From the NCBI GenBank assembly GCA_964020155.1, contig OZ026547.1, forward strand, positions 320,001 to 384,000: a stretch of DNA of 64,000 nucleotides, written 5' to 3'. How positions within the stretch are numbered: position 1 is the first letter of the stretch; every line of letters begins with the position of its first letter. This document shows, one piece after another, positions 1 through 11,800 of the stretch. The notes under the pieces are model-generated. The model was not told the DNA's origin and searched no databases. It was given only the letters and a program-made list of their open reading frames with translations. The translations under genes and the position numbers were made by a program. The stretch comes from Chondrilla cf. caribensis (lineage: Eukaryota > Porifera > Demospongiae > Chondrillida > Chondrillidae).

Positions 1-90
1 GACCGACAAAAATGACCGAGCGTTAGCAAGGTAATTGTTTCCGTTCATTAGCTGACTACGATAATTCGTACTTTTTATTCCTTATTCATT

Positions 91-130
91 TCTTCCTTGT
101 TTTTATCTTTATAGTAAAAACAAGAAAGAA
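91..130. repeat. Hairpin in duplication unit 1
   Basis: TTCCTTGTTTTTA pairs with TAAAAACAAGAAA across a short loop, with one mismatch. The matching hairpin in unit 2 (4161-4210) differs at two stem pairs, and both are compensated. Confidence 0.7.
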
Positions 131-492
131 AGGAATTACCACTAACTGGGCTTCCTCGTTTTTATCTTAATATTTTCTTATTCCATTGGATTACTTTTTA
201 CAACTTACTACTGTTAATATTCCATTATTTTCTAAGATTCCTGAAGAATATTGCCACGTTTCGCTATTTTGTACTGAGATTCTTCTGTTTTATCTTTGAT
301 TCCCCATTCTTTAGATATGTATTTGATTCTTTTCCTTCTTGCTTTATCTTGATGTCATCAGCTGAAAATACTTCCAAGTGCCGTTCTCGTTGACCTCGGA
401 TCAGTTGCTATGGTCTGGGCCGTTCGGGCAGATCTTCTGACACGACAATTTTGTTTTTGGACAACGCGGGCAATGGGACACTACTGCTACAG

Positions 493-560
493 CACTGCAG
501 TCTCTAGTAGAAAGTGTCACCCAATGGTTTCCTGCCTGGTGCACCATTTGCACCACATCC
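493..560 (-). pseudogene. C48 protease exon B fragment
   Basis: Minus-strand frame VVQMVHQAGNHWVTLSTRDC carries the HW that holds the catalytic His in Ulp1-like enzymes, then runs into unrelated sequence before the YDSL block. Truncated copy. Confidence 0.6.
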
Positions 561-649
561 ACTGTTACTGTGACTCGGAGACCAACAAAATAATTTGAGA
601 ATTAAAATACTTAAAGGATATATAAGAAACAAGTAATAACAGTATTCAT

Positions 650-790
650 ACCTCCCTGGTGTTGGCGGGATAATTGGAGACAGACCTGTTGGCACCGCAC
701 TGCACCTCAAACTAGCCACCCGTACTCACTTTTTGGCTCCTCTCTCCTTGTGCTGTGGTTTTTCTGGCCATCAATGTTGGTAACAATCTG
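650..790 (-). pseudogene. NYP-motif exon and preceding IVTNIDGQK exon
   Basis: Minus strand. IVTNIDGQK then a splice donor (about 790-745), then FEVQCGANRSVSNYPANTRE ending at a gtatga donor (about 714-651). The same pair recurs at 4680-4810, 29650-29700, 51060-51187, 59010-59147, 60890-61020 and 63600-63731. Function unknown; the NYP exon looks like a short repeated domain. Confidence 0.6.
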
Positions 791-854
791 TAAAATACAA
801 ATTTTATCATAGTTACAATGATTTCTCGTCTTAGTAAATTACAACGAATTAAAT

Positions 855-985
855 GGTTTTAATGTACAATTTGGACAAACCCACAAGCTCCTCCCTTCTC
901 TGTGTGCATTCTGTGTGGGATTGGATTGTCCCTTGTCCAACGGAGGCCAAGCAAGTGGTCCTGGATTCTGCAGGTTAACACAGCG
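855..985 (-). pseudogene. C-terminal exon ending in CPNC
   Basis: The frame with REGRSLWVCPNC stops about seven residues on, like the W-x-C-P-x-C end of the PHD copies elsewhere here. Parallel copies lie at 4890-5010, 29830-29930, 43430-43555, 50830-50960, 58790-58925, 60690-60790 and 63440-63520. Confidence 0.45.
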
Positions 986-1240
986 AGTGTATGGCCACTA
1001 TAAATCACTCCGAGATTATCGCTTACCTGTCTTCCTCATTTACTTATCTTCTATTATATTCTGTATTTCATTGGATATTGTATTGTGCTGTTAATGATCC
1101 ATAATATAATGGTATAATTGGTATATTCGTATGACATAATCATGTCCTAACTGTGGGATCCCCTTGAGGTCAACAATGCCTTATCTTGAATTTCCGACTA
1201 CATTCGGTACCCTATAGAGCTTTGTCTTGATGAGTTCCCA

Positions 1241-1423
1241 CATTACTTCTCACTCTCACCTGGTAATTTGCATATTTCAGTTTGAAAGTTCTGCTTGTTT
1301 TCAATATTATGGCAGACTGGGCCTCAATTGATTTCCTCACTTTTCTGTCTGACAGTGCCAGTGACGGCAAGCGTCACCCAATGGTTTCCTGCCTGGTGCA
1401 CCATTTGCACCACATTGTATTGT
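1241..1423 (-). pseudogene. C48 exon B with internal deletion
   Basis: The minus frame opens VVQMVHQAGNHWVTL, then loses the YDSL block by a deletion that joins it out of frame to the RKVRKSIEAQ segment. The same deletion is seen at 3620-3790, as expected for duplicated copies. Confidence 0.65.
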
Positions 1424-1504
1424 TACATAAAATGTTACTTAAAAGATACATTAGGAGGTTCTCAAATACAAAATCAATATGTATACTCACTTGTGAAATA
1501 GACA

Positions 1505-1850
1505 TTGACCACAGCAAAATGGCTGTCATTCAACCACCCTCCTCCAAGTAGATCTTCCTCATCTCCTTCATTTAATTTTATACCTTATCTTGAATTTCCG
1601 ACTACATTCAGTGCCCTATAGAGCTTTGTCTTAATGTTTCCATATTGCTTCTCACTCTCACCTGACAGGCTGCGTATTTCAGTCTGAAAGTTCTGCTTGT
1701 CTTTAATATTGTGGCAGACTGGGCCTCAATTGATTTCCTCACTTTTCTGTCTGACAGCAAAATGGCCGTCATTAAACCACCCTCCTCCCAGTAGATCTTC
1801 CTCGTCGTCTTCATTTAATTGTGCTGGTATAATATCAGATTCCACAGCCA
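1505..1850 (-). pseudogene. Truncated exon A and an exon A/B chimera
   Basis: 1567-1507 (minus) carries LLGGGWLNDSHFAVVN and then breaks. 1850-1640 joins the start of another exon A directly to the second half of exon B (LSDRKVRKSIEAQSATILK), skipping the intron and the His/Asp segment. The catalytic core is lost in both. Confidence 0.65.
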
Positions 1851-1949
1851 CCTATTGTGAATGAAAGTGAGAGATGAAATGACAGATATACGATTTTTTG
1901 ATTGCATCTAGCTTGAAAACCAAAAGTGCATTACAGTAATTCAAGTACC

Positions 1950-2720
1950 TTCTCCAAGGCCTGGGACACTTGGATTCTCTCGGGAAATTCCAAGAGAATC
2001 TTTTCAGTGACTTTCGTCAATTCTTGTACACTTGGCCTGACTCTGCCTAAAGTGATTCAATAGCAGCATTGCAATCAAAACTACCTTAAGAATCGGACAG
2101 AATTTGCATAACGTACCTCTTCCTCCATTTGGAGAATTATACTCAATTTCCTCGGGCCACCATGCCGGGATTGGGGACGTTGTCCAAACATTCCTTGTTC
2201 TGACTATTAATTATAGACATAAATAATGTAAGAACAGACACATTGTTTAATCTAATTATTATAACAGCTGCAAGTACATTGTAGTGTAAGAGTGTGAGAC
2301 TTACGCGGGTTAACGAAGCTTGTAATAAAACTTCTTAGCTCGTCCACTGGCCACGAGGAAGGGTGCAAGTTTGACACCTCATGTACTACTGTAACAGAAT
2401 ATAGAATACAGAATATATATAGAATACAGACGTTAATTAAAATATCATTGTAATATGCTGTACACATTGTATGCACATCCCATGAAATGGCCAGAGCATT
2501 CATCTCACGTTATCAAAATCCTCACCCTTCTTTTCGTTTCTTTCATTTTCTTGTCCATTTCTGAGATGTGATGGAACATGCAGAGTACATAATATCATGT
2601 TGTCTGTCTACATCTGAAGGTCCACATTCTACTCACTGTTCTTTCTGGTGACCATTTTGAGGAACAACTTTTGTACGAGGTGGTTCCTTGCAAACCCTTC
2701 CATACCTCTGGAACCTGGAT
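1950..2720 (-). pseudogene. Four-exon upstream block of the protease family
   Basis: On minus, in gene order: VPEVWKGLQGTTSYKSC (about 2720-2630), VHEVSNLHPSSWPVDELRSF (about 2390-2305), IPAWWPEEIEYNSPNGG (about 2207-2118), and RVRPSVQELTKVTEKILLEF (2048-1950, ending at a gtactt donor). Each exon has consensus splice sites. The order recurs at 23.5-24.2, 26.0-26.8, 33.8-34.6, 35.5-36.3, 47.4-48.25 and 52.7-53.5 kb. The block directly precedes exon A of the C48 domain. I do not recognise these domains. Confidence 0.6.
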
Positions 2721-2889
2721 GAAGAATAGAATGAATTTCTCAATAAAACTCAAGTATTGCCTTGTAATAATAACATTCCCGGAGCCCCTGATTCCCACAA
2801 GACAGGAATACCATTGTTAGTTGTGTATTTTAATGGGTCCATGCTCCCTCAGGTTAAAACCACGTGTACATGTTATTTTGTTGTATGAA

Positions 2890-3310
2890 TATCAGCAAAA
2901 TGGCCATCATTAAGCCACCCTTATCCCAGCAGAACTTCATCAATTTATTATTATTACCGGTTGATCTGCTAATAAATTCTTTTCAGCAGTCGCAGTATGA
3001 AGACCATCATTAAATCAAAATAAAAATGATAAATATTAAGAATAAAGTTAATGATACATAATATAAAAATATAACTCAAATTGGTCTAACTGTAAAAATT
3101 GCTAAGATCCCACCACCCTCCTGATGTCGATGGGGCAGGGGATCAATCTCCCTATTCTTTATCATCCTATGGATAGTTTTTCTCATGGTGGATTGAGGGC
3201 TGTGGTGTTGGCAATGAATGGCAAATAGCCCGCATTCATTTTTGGATACATTCAGAGATTGGAACTGCAGCTATTGTGGCCACCAGTCCGGTTTATTTCC
3301 TTCGACCCAG
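2890..3310 (-). pseudogene. C48 catalytic-Cys exon and exon A relic
   Basis: 3270-3110 on minus reads FQSLNVSKNECGLFAI, with the C48 Gln and Cys region, then a shifted QSTMRKTIHRMIKNRE tail caused by an internal deletion. 2950-2890 is an exon A relic, LLG-stop-GWLNDGHFA. Near-identical copies lie at 26965-27345, 46900-47290 and 52083-52560. Confidence 0.6.
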
Positions 3311-3619
3311 AACTTCCTCTTCCCTGGATAACCACAAGACAGAATAGAGTAATCATAAAATAATTCTAAATACCAAAATAATGTAACAGTTGCAAGCAAA
3401 ATACAACAGTAATATTCTTTCATTTCCTTCTTTGGTTGCTGAGTTTTCTCATTTCCCTCATTGGTTGCCTACTTGTATGACATCATCATGCCCTAACAGT
3501 GGGATCTCCTTGAGGTCAACAATGCCTTCTCTTGAATTTCCGACTACATTCGGTACCCTTGAATTTCTGACTACATTCAGTGCCCTATAGAGGTTTGTCT
3601 TAATGAGTCTCCACATTAC

Positions 3620-4050
3620 TTCTCACTCTCACCTGAAGGCTGCGTATTTCAGTCTGAAAGTTCTGCTTGTCTTTAATATTGTGGCAGACTGGGCCTCAAT
3701 TGATTTCCTCACTTTTCTGTCTGACAGTGCCAGTGACGGCAAGCGTCACCCAATGGTTTCCTGCCTGGTGCACCATTTGCACCACATCTGAATTGTTACA
3801 TAAATATGTTAGTACTTAAAAGATACATTAGGAGGTTCTCAAATACAAAATCAATATGTATACTCACTTCTGAAATACGACATTGACCACATTCTATTCT
3901 AAACTCTCTTACAGCTTCTACTTCATCTGTCTGGTTCCCTCCTAACTCCTCCCTTCTACCTTGTTTTTGTCTTCGGTCATTTTGTCTCCGAATCGTGAAC
4001 TTTGAGACTTTATTTCTTATGATCATTTTTGTCGTTCTCCAAGCCAGGAG
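3620..4050 (-). pseudogene. Second deleted exon B copy and flanking sequence
   Basis: 3790-3640 repeats the 1241-1423 deletion. The rest up to the duplication joint is noncoding, with an inverted CATTTTTGTCG / CGACAAAAATG pair at the joint (about 4025-4065). Confidence 0.5.
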
Positions 4051-4160
4051 ACCGACAAAAATGACCGAGCGTTAGCGAGGTAATTGTTTCCGTTTGTTTG
4101 CGGAGTCCGATCGAGGTCGCCCACGTTCGTGCTTGGATATATGATTTCTTTACTTTTGAT

Positions 4161-4210
4161 TCCTTTCTTCCTCATTTTTACCTTTATGGTAAAAATGAGG
4201 AAGAAAAGAA
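4161..4210. repeat. Hairpin in duplication unit 2
   Basis: TTCTTCCTCATTTTTACC pairs perfectly with GGTAAAAATGAGGAAGAA around TTTAT. Relative to unit 1 the stem has two paired substitutions. Confidence 0.8.
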
Positions 4211-4679
4211 ATTACTCATTTACTTATCTTCTTTTATTTTTCTGCACCAGTGCTGCACGAGAGTACCACTTACCAGTCTTCTTTGGTTCATCTTCTATTA
4301 TAATATATTATGGATTACTGCTTAGTGAGCTAAAGCCTTGTTTGATCATTATTTACTATATCATCTTGTTCATCTGAATTACTTTCCTGAATCACCTTCT
4401 CTTTTCTATTCCAAACTCTCTTACAGCTTCATCTGTTCGGTTCCCTCCTAACTCCTTCCTCCTTGTTTTTTTACCTTTATGATCATTGGTCTGTTTCATA
4501 GCCAGGAGCAGAATTTGATGGAGACCAGCAAAATCATCTTTAATAAAACGAAGGATCCTGACTAGGAGACCAACAAAATAATTTGAGATTTAAAATACTT
4601 GGGGCTTTTGGAAAATGAATATTGAAAAAATAATGTAATTATGGATTATTCTAAGAATCAAGTGATAACAGTATTTATA

Positions 4680-5040
4680 CCTCCCTGGTGTTGGTGGGAT
4701 AATTGGTGACAGACCCGTTGGCACCGCACCGCACCTCAAACTAGTCACCGGTACTCACTTTTTGGCTCCTCTCTCCTCGTGCTGTGGTCCTTCTGGCCAT
4801 CAATGTTGGTAACAATCTGTAAAATACAAATTTTATCATAGTTACAATGATTTCTACTATTGTTTCATTCTCACCATAGTAAATTACAACGAATAAAATG
4901 GTTTTAATGTACAATTTGGACAAACCCACAAGCTCCTCCCTTCTCTGTGTGCATTCTGTGTGGGATTGGATTGTCCCTTGTCCAACGGAGGCCAAGCAAG
5001 TGGTCCTGGATTCTGCAGGTTAACACAGCAAGTGTACGGC
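4680..5040 (-). pseudogene. Duplicate of the 650-985 exons (unit 2)
   Basis: NYP exon, IVTNIDGQK exon and CPNC-type end repeat unit 1 with few changes. Interpretation follows unit 1. Confidence 0.5.
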
Positions 5041-5289
5041 CACTATAGAGATCACTCCGTGATTACCGCTTACCGGTGTTCCTCATTTACTTATTTTCTA
5101 TTATATTCTGCATTTCATTGGATATTGTATTGTGCTGTTAATGATCCATAATATAATGGTATAATTGGTATATTCGTATGACATCATCATGCCCTAACAG
5201 TGGGTTCTCCTTGAGGTCGACAATACCTTGTCTTGAGATTCTGACTACATTCGGTACCCTATAGAGGTTTGTCTTAATGAGTTCCCATA

Positions 5290-5545
5290 TTGCTTCTCAC
5301 TCTCACCTGGTAATTTGCATATTTCAGTTTGAAAGTTCTGCTTGTTTTCAATATTATGGCAGACTGGGCCTCAATTGATTTCCTCACTTTTCTATCTGAC
5401 AGTGCCAGATAACAACCATGGAAATAACAGGACTGACCTGCTGTTGGATTGGATTTGGATGATGATTTGGATTTACTCCATTTGTAACCACACGTCTCAA
5501 ATTGAAAAGAGGCAGTTCGTTTATGAACGGGGTTTGCCCTGAAGT
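5290..5545 (-). pseudogene. FINELPL exon and exon B tail beside the element
   Basis: 5545-5465 (minus) reads PFINELPLFNLRRVVTNGVN, an exon repeated at 24440, 29340, 59710 and 61235. 5400-5290 is the exon B second half, LSDRKVRKSIEAQSAIILKT. The 14-kb element sits in the intron upstream of the FINELPL exon. Confidence 0.55.
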
Positions 5546-5607
5546 GGGATAGACAAATAGACAAGTACATTTAGTCTAGTGATATACCAAAAATCAAAGC
5601 AAAATAC

Positions 5608-5611
5608 AACA
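5608..5611. other. Target-site duplication AACA, left copy
   Basis: AACA directly precedes the left terminal repeat. The same AACA follows the right terminal repeat at 19596-19599. Uninterrupted relatives of this repeat contain a single AACA at the site. Confidence 0.85.
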
Positions 5612-5656
5612 AACAGCTTCTTAGAATGACTGTCCCATTCTTATAATGAGTGTTTT
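5612..5656 (+). repeat. Left terminal inverted repeat of the 14-kb element
   Basis: About 45 bp pairs with the reverse complement of 19551-19595, with two mismatches (at 5643 and 5656). The 12-mer TTCTTAGAATGA occurs twice in register inside the right repeat; here the second copy has one change. Such a doubled motif would suit a transposase-binding site, which is inference. Confidence 0.92.
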
Positions 5657-5680
5657 AACAAAATATCCTCAACAAGAAGA

Positions 5681-5686
5681 TTTATT
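5681..5686 (-). terminator. Poly(A) signal of the ParB-like gene
   Basis: TTTATT on plus reads AATAAA on minus, about 150 bp past the stop codon and just inside the left terminal repeat. No clear AATAAA was seen after the stop of the plus-strand gene. Confidence 0.5.
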
Positions 5687-5835
5687 TTGATTGTTTACAA
5701 AATAACCAGATATTTTGGCTACAATTTGGGAATTATGCTTCTTAACTCAATAAATGATTGAAAGTACATCAATAGTTGGCAATAATGTTGGAAAGTTTAC
5801 AAGTGTTGATTAAATGATAGGAATGATGATACAAG

Positions 5836-8800
5836 TTAATGATCTTTGGTGAATAGTTCAAAGTCTTTTCTTATAGAGCATATATTATCTTCTTTATTGC
5901 AAAGAACAATACATCCTCTTGCTTCTTCATTGGCAGCACTTGCAATGTCTGATCCTGCGGGAATTATGAGAGAAAATAGAAAGACTAATTGTAACCCATG
6001 TAATTGTAAGTTTAAAGTTCAGGAATTTGTGATCTGGCTCAGTTTACAAATTTGTGATCCAATTCAGTTTACAAATTTGTGATTCAACTCAGTTCACAAA
6101 TTTGTGATCTGGCTCAGTTTACAAATTTGTGATCTGGCTCAGTTTACAAATTTGTGATCTGGCTCAGTTTACAAATTTGTGATCCAACTCAGTTTACAAA
6201 TTTGTGATTCAACTCAGTTCACAAATTTGTGATCTGGCTCAGTTTACAAATTTGTGATCTGGCTCAGTTTACAAATTTGTGATCTGGCTCAGTTTACAAA
6301 TTTGTGATCTGGCTCAGTTTACAAATTTGTGATCCAGGATGACTCATTTATCATACTTGTGATCCCACAAATTAACCGTAATATTATTGATTGTCGTGCA
6401 ATTGGCAATGTTATTATAGGTATGGAATACAGATTTTCTCGAAATGGACTATTAGATATTCTCATGTTTTTTCTCACCGGAAATTCCTGTGATGTCCAGA
6501 ACAGAGTCCCCTTCACTGCTGAAGGTTCTCACAATGTCCCTCAAGATGGCACTGCCAGATTCGCCCTGAAACAGGTTGTCGTGTGCAATTTTACATCTAC
6601 ATTCTCCAACATGGTAATGGCCAAGTACCAAACAGGCAACTTTCTCTTGCAATGAGAATGGCTCTGTGGATTCTTTAGCTGTACGTATATAAAATTGATA
6701 TGCATCAGACATTGTTTAGTATAAACTTATTACTCTGCTATATACATTGATGGCAAAACCATGTATGTACACATTTCTTGACAGATTCTGAATCAGCCAT
6801 TATGTGATATCAATATGAGGGAATGCAATTCTGTGACTGGAATACGTAGAAGTGAAGGGGCAGAGTTAGGGAATAAATGACAAATTCATATTTAATCTTG
6901 TATAATAGCTCAGCATGACAACTAACTTCTATCATAGCGTTATTTAATAATTTTGTTTCGCCTATGTGTTTGCATTTGCGTTTATTACGCGGTTATATGC
7001 ATTACCAATCGTTTTCCAGTTATCTATCTCGCTATCAAGCCTGTCCCCGCACACGCGCCCGTCCCGCTCTTAACGCCCGTGGTGCGCGTGCGGGGACGGA
7101 CCAGGTAGACTATAATCGCATCACAACAGTCAACTGAGTGCACTCGTGAATACACATCGATCAGCTGTCTGGCCGACGGGGTCTCCCATGAATCGAAGTT
7201 TAGGAAGTTTGATCAATGAAAATTCCACGAAGGTAAGATTAATCTATTATTTGTCGTCGTCTACAGTGGCTGTGAGGAAATTCGTACTGCATGTACATTT
7301 ACCCGCTCAAATCATAGAATCCGAGACTTGTATCATGATTTAGCACGAACTAGTATTGCTACTGGTTAAGCGATCACATGAAAAGAACGATCACAGCCAT
7401 AATCGGCTTCGATCCTCACATTATTAAGCAATGTAACCCTAAACAATCCATCGATTGAGCCTATTTACTAGAAATTGATCTGGAAAACAGTAACTGTTTT
7501 AAATTTGTCTTAGCCCTAATTTAATATGCACTTAACCATGAGATGATAGATGGAAACTAAGTTATACTATGGGATTCAGCCTTCAATTTTGGTGATTATG
7601 TTGGCTAAATAGTACAATATGCTCAGAACATCCTTCTGGCAATAAATTTGAAATGCAACATGATATAATTGAAGTTCTATATTCATCTACTCCTAATTGA
7701 GTTGCATATCTTACTGGAATAACTCTGAAATAAGACACGATTGTTGTTTCTGTGTCCTAAGGATAACCCAGCAGGTGTCTATGAATGTATGCTAAGCATA
7801 TGTCTTACCTTGCGGTATTGTACGACAATGTGTAAATGCCATCAGAGCTTTGTCCATGTTGTTTTCCACAATAGAGAACACCTCCTTACTCTGATGGTAG
7901 GAGCAAAGAATCGCAAGAGTGAACATCTCTTGGATTGCTGTAATGGCATTCACCTGCTTGGCAGCTAATACCAAGGTTAGCAAGTCTGTTCTTATATTAA
8001 ACTCCTATAATAATTAATGTCAGGAAAGAAAATGTTCATTAATTAAAAGCTTATACTGATTGATATTAATAAGCCCCATACCTTCTCAAGAACAGCAATG
8101 ACCAATGTGCTTCCTGAGTAATTTTCTTGCTGTTGACGAATCTTCTGTCCTGTAATGTCCCTAGTATGCACATAGGCCTCAATTTGATTAATATCAGATA
8201 TGCATAATATACCGTTTTCACATGGACGCCGTAAGTGGGTTGAACCTGGGTTGATTTAAATCGGGTTCGACCCGCTTTTGACCTGATTTCCGTTCACATG
8301 GGGATAACAAGATTCGCATATTGTGTAAATATTTCATTTCCAGGAAATGGCGATGTTGGGCGTTCTGCTCATCTTGTTTTAGTTGTGGCATTGCATTGAG
8401 CTCGTAGACAGCAACTAAGGATCAGGTATATGACGAGAAGAGCAGTTATGAACCGTTTTGCGGCAGTACAGACTTTGCAAACTGCTCATTTTTTGGCTTT
8501 CTTGTTCGTTCGGTTCGATAGGGAATTGAAACAGAATTTTTGTGTTGGCACTTTCAACTTTTCATCCCGGGAACTAAAGTGTTTTCTCGAAAGGCAGCAT
8601 GTTATTGCTCAGTAAAATAATAAACTGAGTCGAACTACTATTTATATTAAGCAAAGCTTGGATCTCATCGTCACTCGATGTTCGTCCTACTAGTCCACCA
8701 TTTTTAACTCGCTTCTAACCGGATCAAACCTTAGCTACTTTTTACAAGGGTTTGACTCGGAATTTTAACCTGGGTTCGACCCGGTTTTGTGACGTCATGT

Positions 8801-11800
8801 GAACGCACTAACTCGCTTTAAACCAAGTTCGACTCGGGTTCGACCCGCTGTACAGCGTCCATGTGAATAGGGTAATATTTCTGTTGCATTGCGTGGGGAA
8901 ATATCAGAGGAACATGATTTTTGTGGTTTGGGGTGCCAAACATTGGGGGCTGACTATGATGCTTGAGTAGTAATAAAAACATATATTACATACCTGAATG
9001 AGCCATACATCACTGCAGTTGACGTGGTTTGCACATTTGCTCCGTCAATTGCGGCTTGACAATATCCAATGAATGACGCAGGAAGGCTAGTGCCATCAAA
9101 CTTCAGTTGGGTGAACTCCCGTAGTTTACATTCCTGTGCATACATTGGAAATGACCGGGCTGCTTCCTCCCATGACTGGCATTTCACTGCTCTCGTAAAG
9201 GCCCTTTTGGTTTTATCCATTCTTCGATAGTCTTCAGCAGCTGATTTCATTTCATTGACCTTTTGGCTACCTGAAATGTGTCAACAGGTATATTGATTAG
9301 ATTTTGCATTATTCTTCCTTAGTTTACATGTACATATGTGTATCTTACCATCTAGAACAGATTTCAGCACCTCAATTTGAAACCCATTTGGTAGATTGCA
9401 GAGTGGGGCAAACATGTGAGCTTTGATTTCTGGTCTCTTTCCTTCTTTCAATTTGCTTGTACTAATCTTTTGTCCCTATAGTGAAAGTCACTTCAGTTTT
9501 AAGAGATTTAGTTAAAGCACTTTTATGATATAAGAAGATGGATTAGTTGAAGTAGTATAAATTGATTGAGTAGATATTTTAATAGACCTATTCCAGACTA
9601 ACTAAATTGATTGTGTAATCGCTAAAAGCTGATTATACACTTGCAATATAGAGCTCTTCAAATTACTTTTAAGTTTGAAGTATGATCAAAAATGTATAAG
9701 ACGTTATATCCTGGTGTCCTGCAGCACTTAACTTGTGCCCTGTATTAATAACATCACCTTTGTAAGTCCTTCTTCATATGCCTCCATCACTTTTTCAGCC
9801 AATTCCCACACTTCTGTAGACATGCTAGCCACATTCAGTATATTTCGTTTGTTTGTAGATGACATAGTCTAACAGGCAAATTGGGATAATTAATGAGGTG
9901 TTTATACATATGTGTAATTGTGACTTGTTAGAATTGTTTTGGTATTGTTATTTACTTTAGGAAGGATGTATTCCCCACATTCATCTCTCCACTGTGTTGT
10001 TCCTTGAGGGGCTTCATGAGTAGATTCTAAGTCACCCATTTTGTTCGCGACTCTGAACAACCGAATCCGACAAGCATGGATCTATGGCAGTAGTTTCAAG
10101 AGGAGTGATTGCGCTGAACAATACTGATGTTAGGTGAGCACATTCTACTACAAGAAGTATGTGTACTCACATAGTCCTTGTGAGTGACCTCATGTGACAG
10201 ATGGCTATTGATGTTGTGGCGTTTTGCCAGATGTAAAGCTTCGTCATCTGTCAGGCCAGCATAAACACTTGCTTTTACATTGGCAAAGGTGTGATTTACA
10301 CTAGTCAGCTGTTGTCTTGCTGTTACAGAGTGTAAACCGCCAATGATTTCGTATTTATACTGGTCTTTGAATCTCTCCTGTAGTGTGTAATTTAGTAAAC
10401 TTCAGTTATTACTATTGCTGTTATTATTATTATTACCTTGTGATCTGCATACACATTAATCAGATTTTACTATTTTCTTAACACAAAACCACAATGTTAT
10501 TGATAACTTTGTAAACTTCGTAGATGTGCACATGCCATACATGCATATGTAGGTATGGTTCATAATACTACTGCTATTTTACCATCATATGTGAGCGGAT
10601 CTGAGAAAACAGCCCTCTACTGCACTTTCGTGCATTTGCGTTTTTTGGCATCAATCGATAGCTTGTCTACTCGGCATCACGCTGACGCTTTCGGAATTGC
10701 GATAGCTTGTTCCGTTTATGAGATATGTCGAGTTTAGTATCAGGCACTGAATCGATCGTTTATGGAATAGCATCATTTCCGGTTGTTATTGCGGATTCCG
10801 TATATTCGTTCCGTTACGTCATCTCGTTAAACAAAATGGCGTCGAGTTCACGTACGGTTCCACAGAATGATTTTTCCAAGTCATTTCAGGGACAATGATG
10901 ATAGTTTGAGCCTAGATCGTTCGTATAGACGTTTTTGTATTTTTTATTCGGTATTTGTTCTACTATACCTTTATGTACGTGCTAATTATACGATTACGCG
11001 CCTTGATAGCGGTAGCCGTATAATTTCGTATTGAATAAAATGGTGTACTTCCGAGAGGTGATAATGAGCCGTAAGTCCAAAATTCAACATCGTATGGTCA
11101 CCGCGCTTTCAGGGAACATTCTACTAAACATTTATATCATATTTATGAAAAAAAGAAAATTCGAAAAATTTACACCACAACCTGTTTTGACACCTATCAG
11201 TGTAATCGTAAACAACCTTAGAGGGCTGTTTTCTCAGATCCGCTCACATATCATTGCAGTTATCATTAAATATTTTCAGACCCCTACCACATACGTGGTG
11301 TAAAGCATTACACATTCCCATACCAACGGCCGTGGGTCCATCCGTTTTCTAACAGTATGTTTCTAGGAAAACGCCCATACTTACAACCCTACGTAGTCTT
11401 TCAAAATATGTACTTAAGACAGTAACTGTCCAAACTGATCACTTTGAGTGAGAATAGAGCGTAAGAAGTCAAATGCTTACATTATAGCTCAGAAGAATCC
11501 TCAGAAGGAAACAGCAGATTCGAATGTCAAATAAGACCTGTACGTTGTCTATCAACTATGCCTGTCTGTATAATCTATGCCTGTTTCTATAGCCATGTGT
11601 TTTCACAACAACGCCCATATCGGTGTCTGTATGTTATCACAAAATGGCTGCATCTGTATTAGTACATTTTCACAAAAACGCCCGTATCTGTATCTGATTC
11701 AATCCATACATAGAACTGTAGAATGCCCATAGAACGTCTACTTTTCACACCATATGCCGTATGATGTTCCGACTTAATACATTTACTGTATAGTACAAGG

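Larger units (their letters stand above)
1..5400. repeat. Tandem duplication, period about 4.05 kb
   Basis: The first bases GACCGACAAAAATGACCGAG recur at 4051. Matching landmarks are at 655/4680 (NYP exon), 900/4930 and 1289/5336, always about 4.03-4.05 kb apart. The second unit is cut off near 5410, before the 14-kb element. Both units carry protease-family exons on minus. Confidence 0.85.

Noticed and set aside
4084..4377. Hydrophobic plus-strand frame in duplication unit 2
   Set aside because: It spans the hairpin and AT-rich DNA and is not conserved in unit 1.
6021..6337. Possible CRISPR-like array
   Set aside because: Direct 25-bp tandem units without unique spacers in a spliced eukaryotic gene; an ordinary minisatellite.
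8430..8615. 61-residue frame inside the 8211-8873 MITE
   Set aside because: Too short, no transposase motif; MITEs are normally noncoding.
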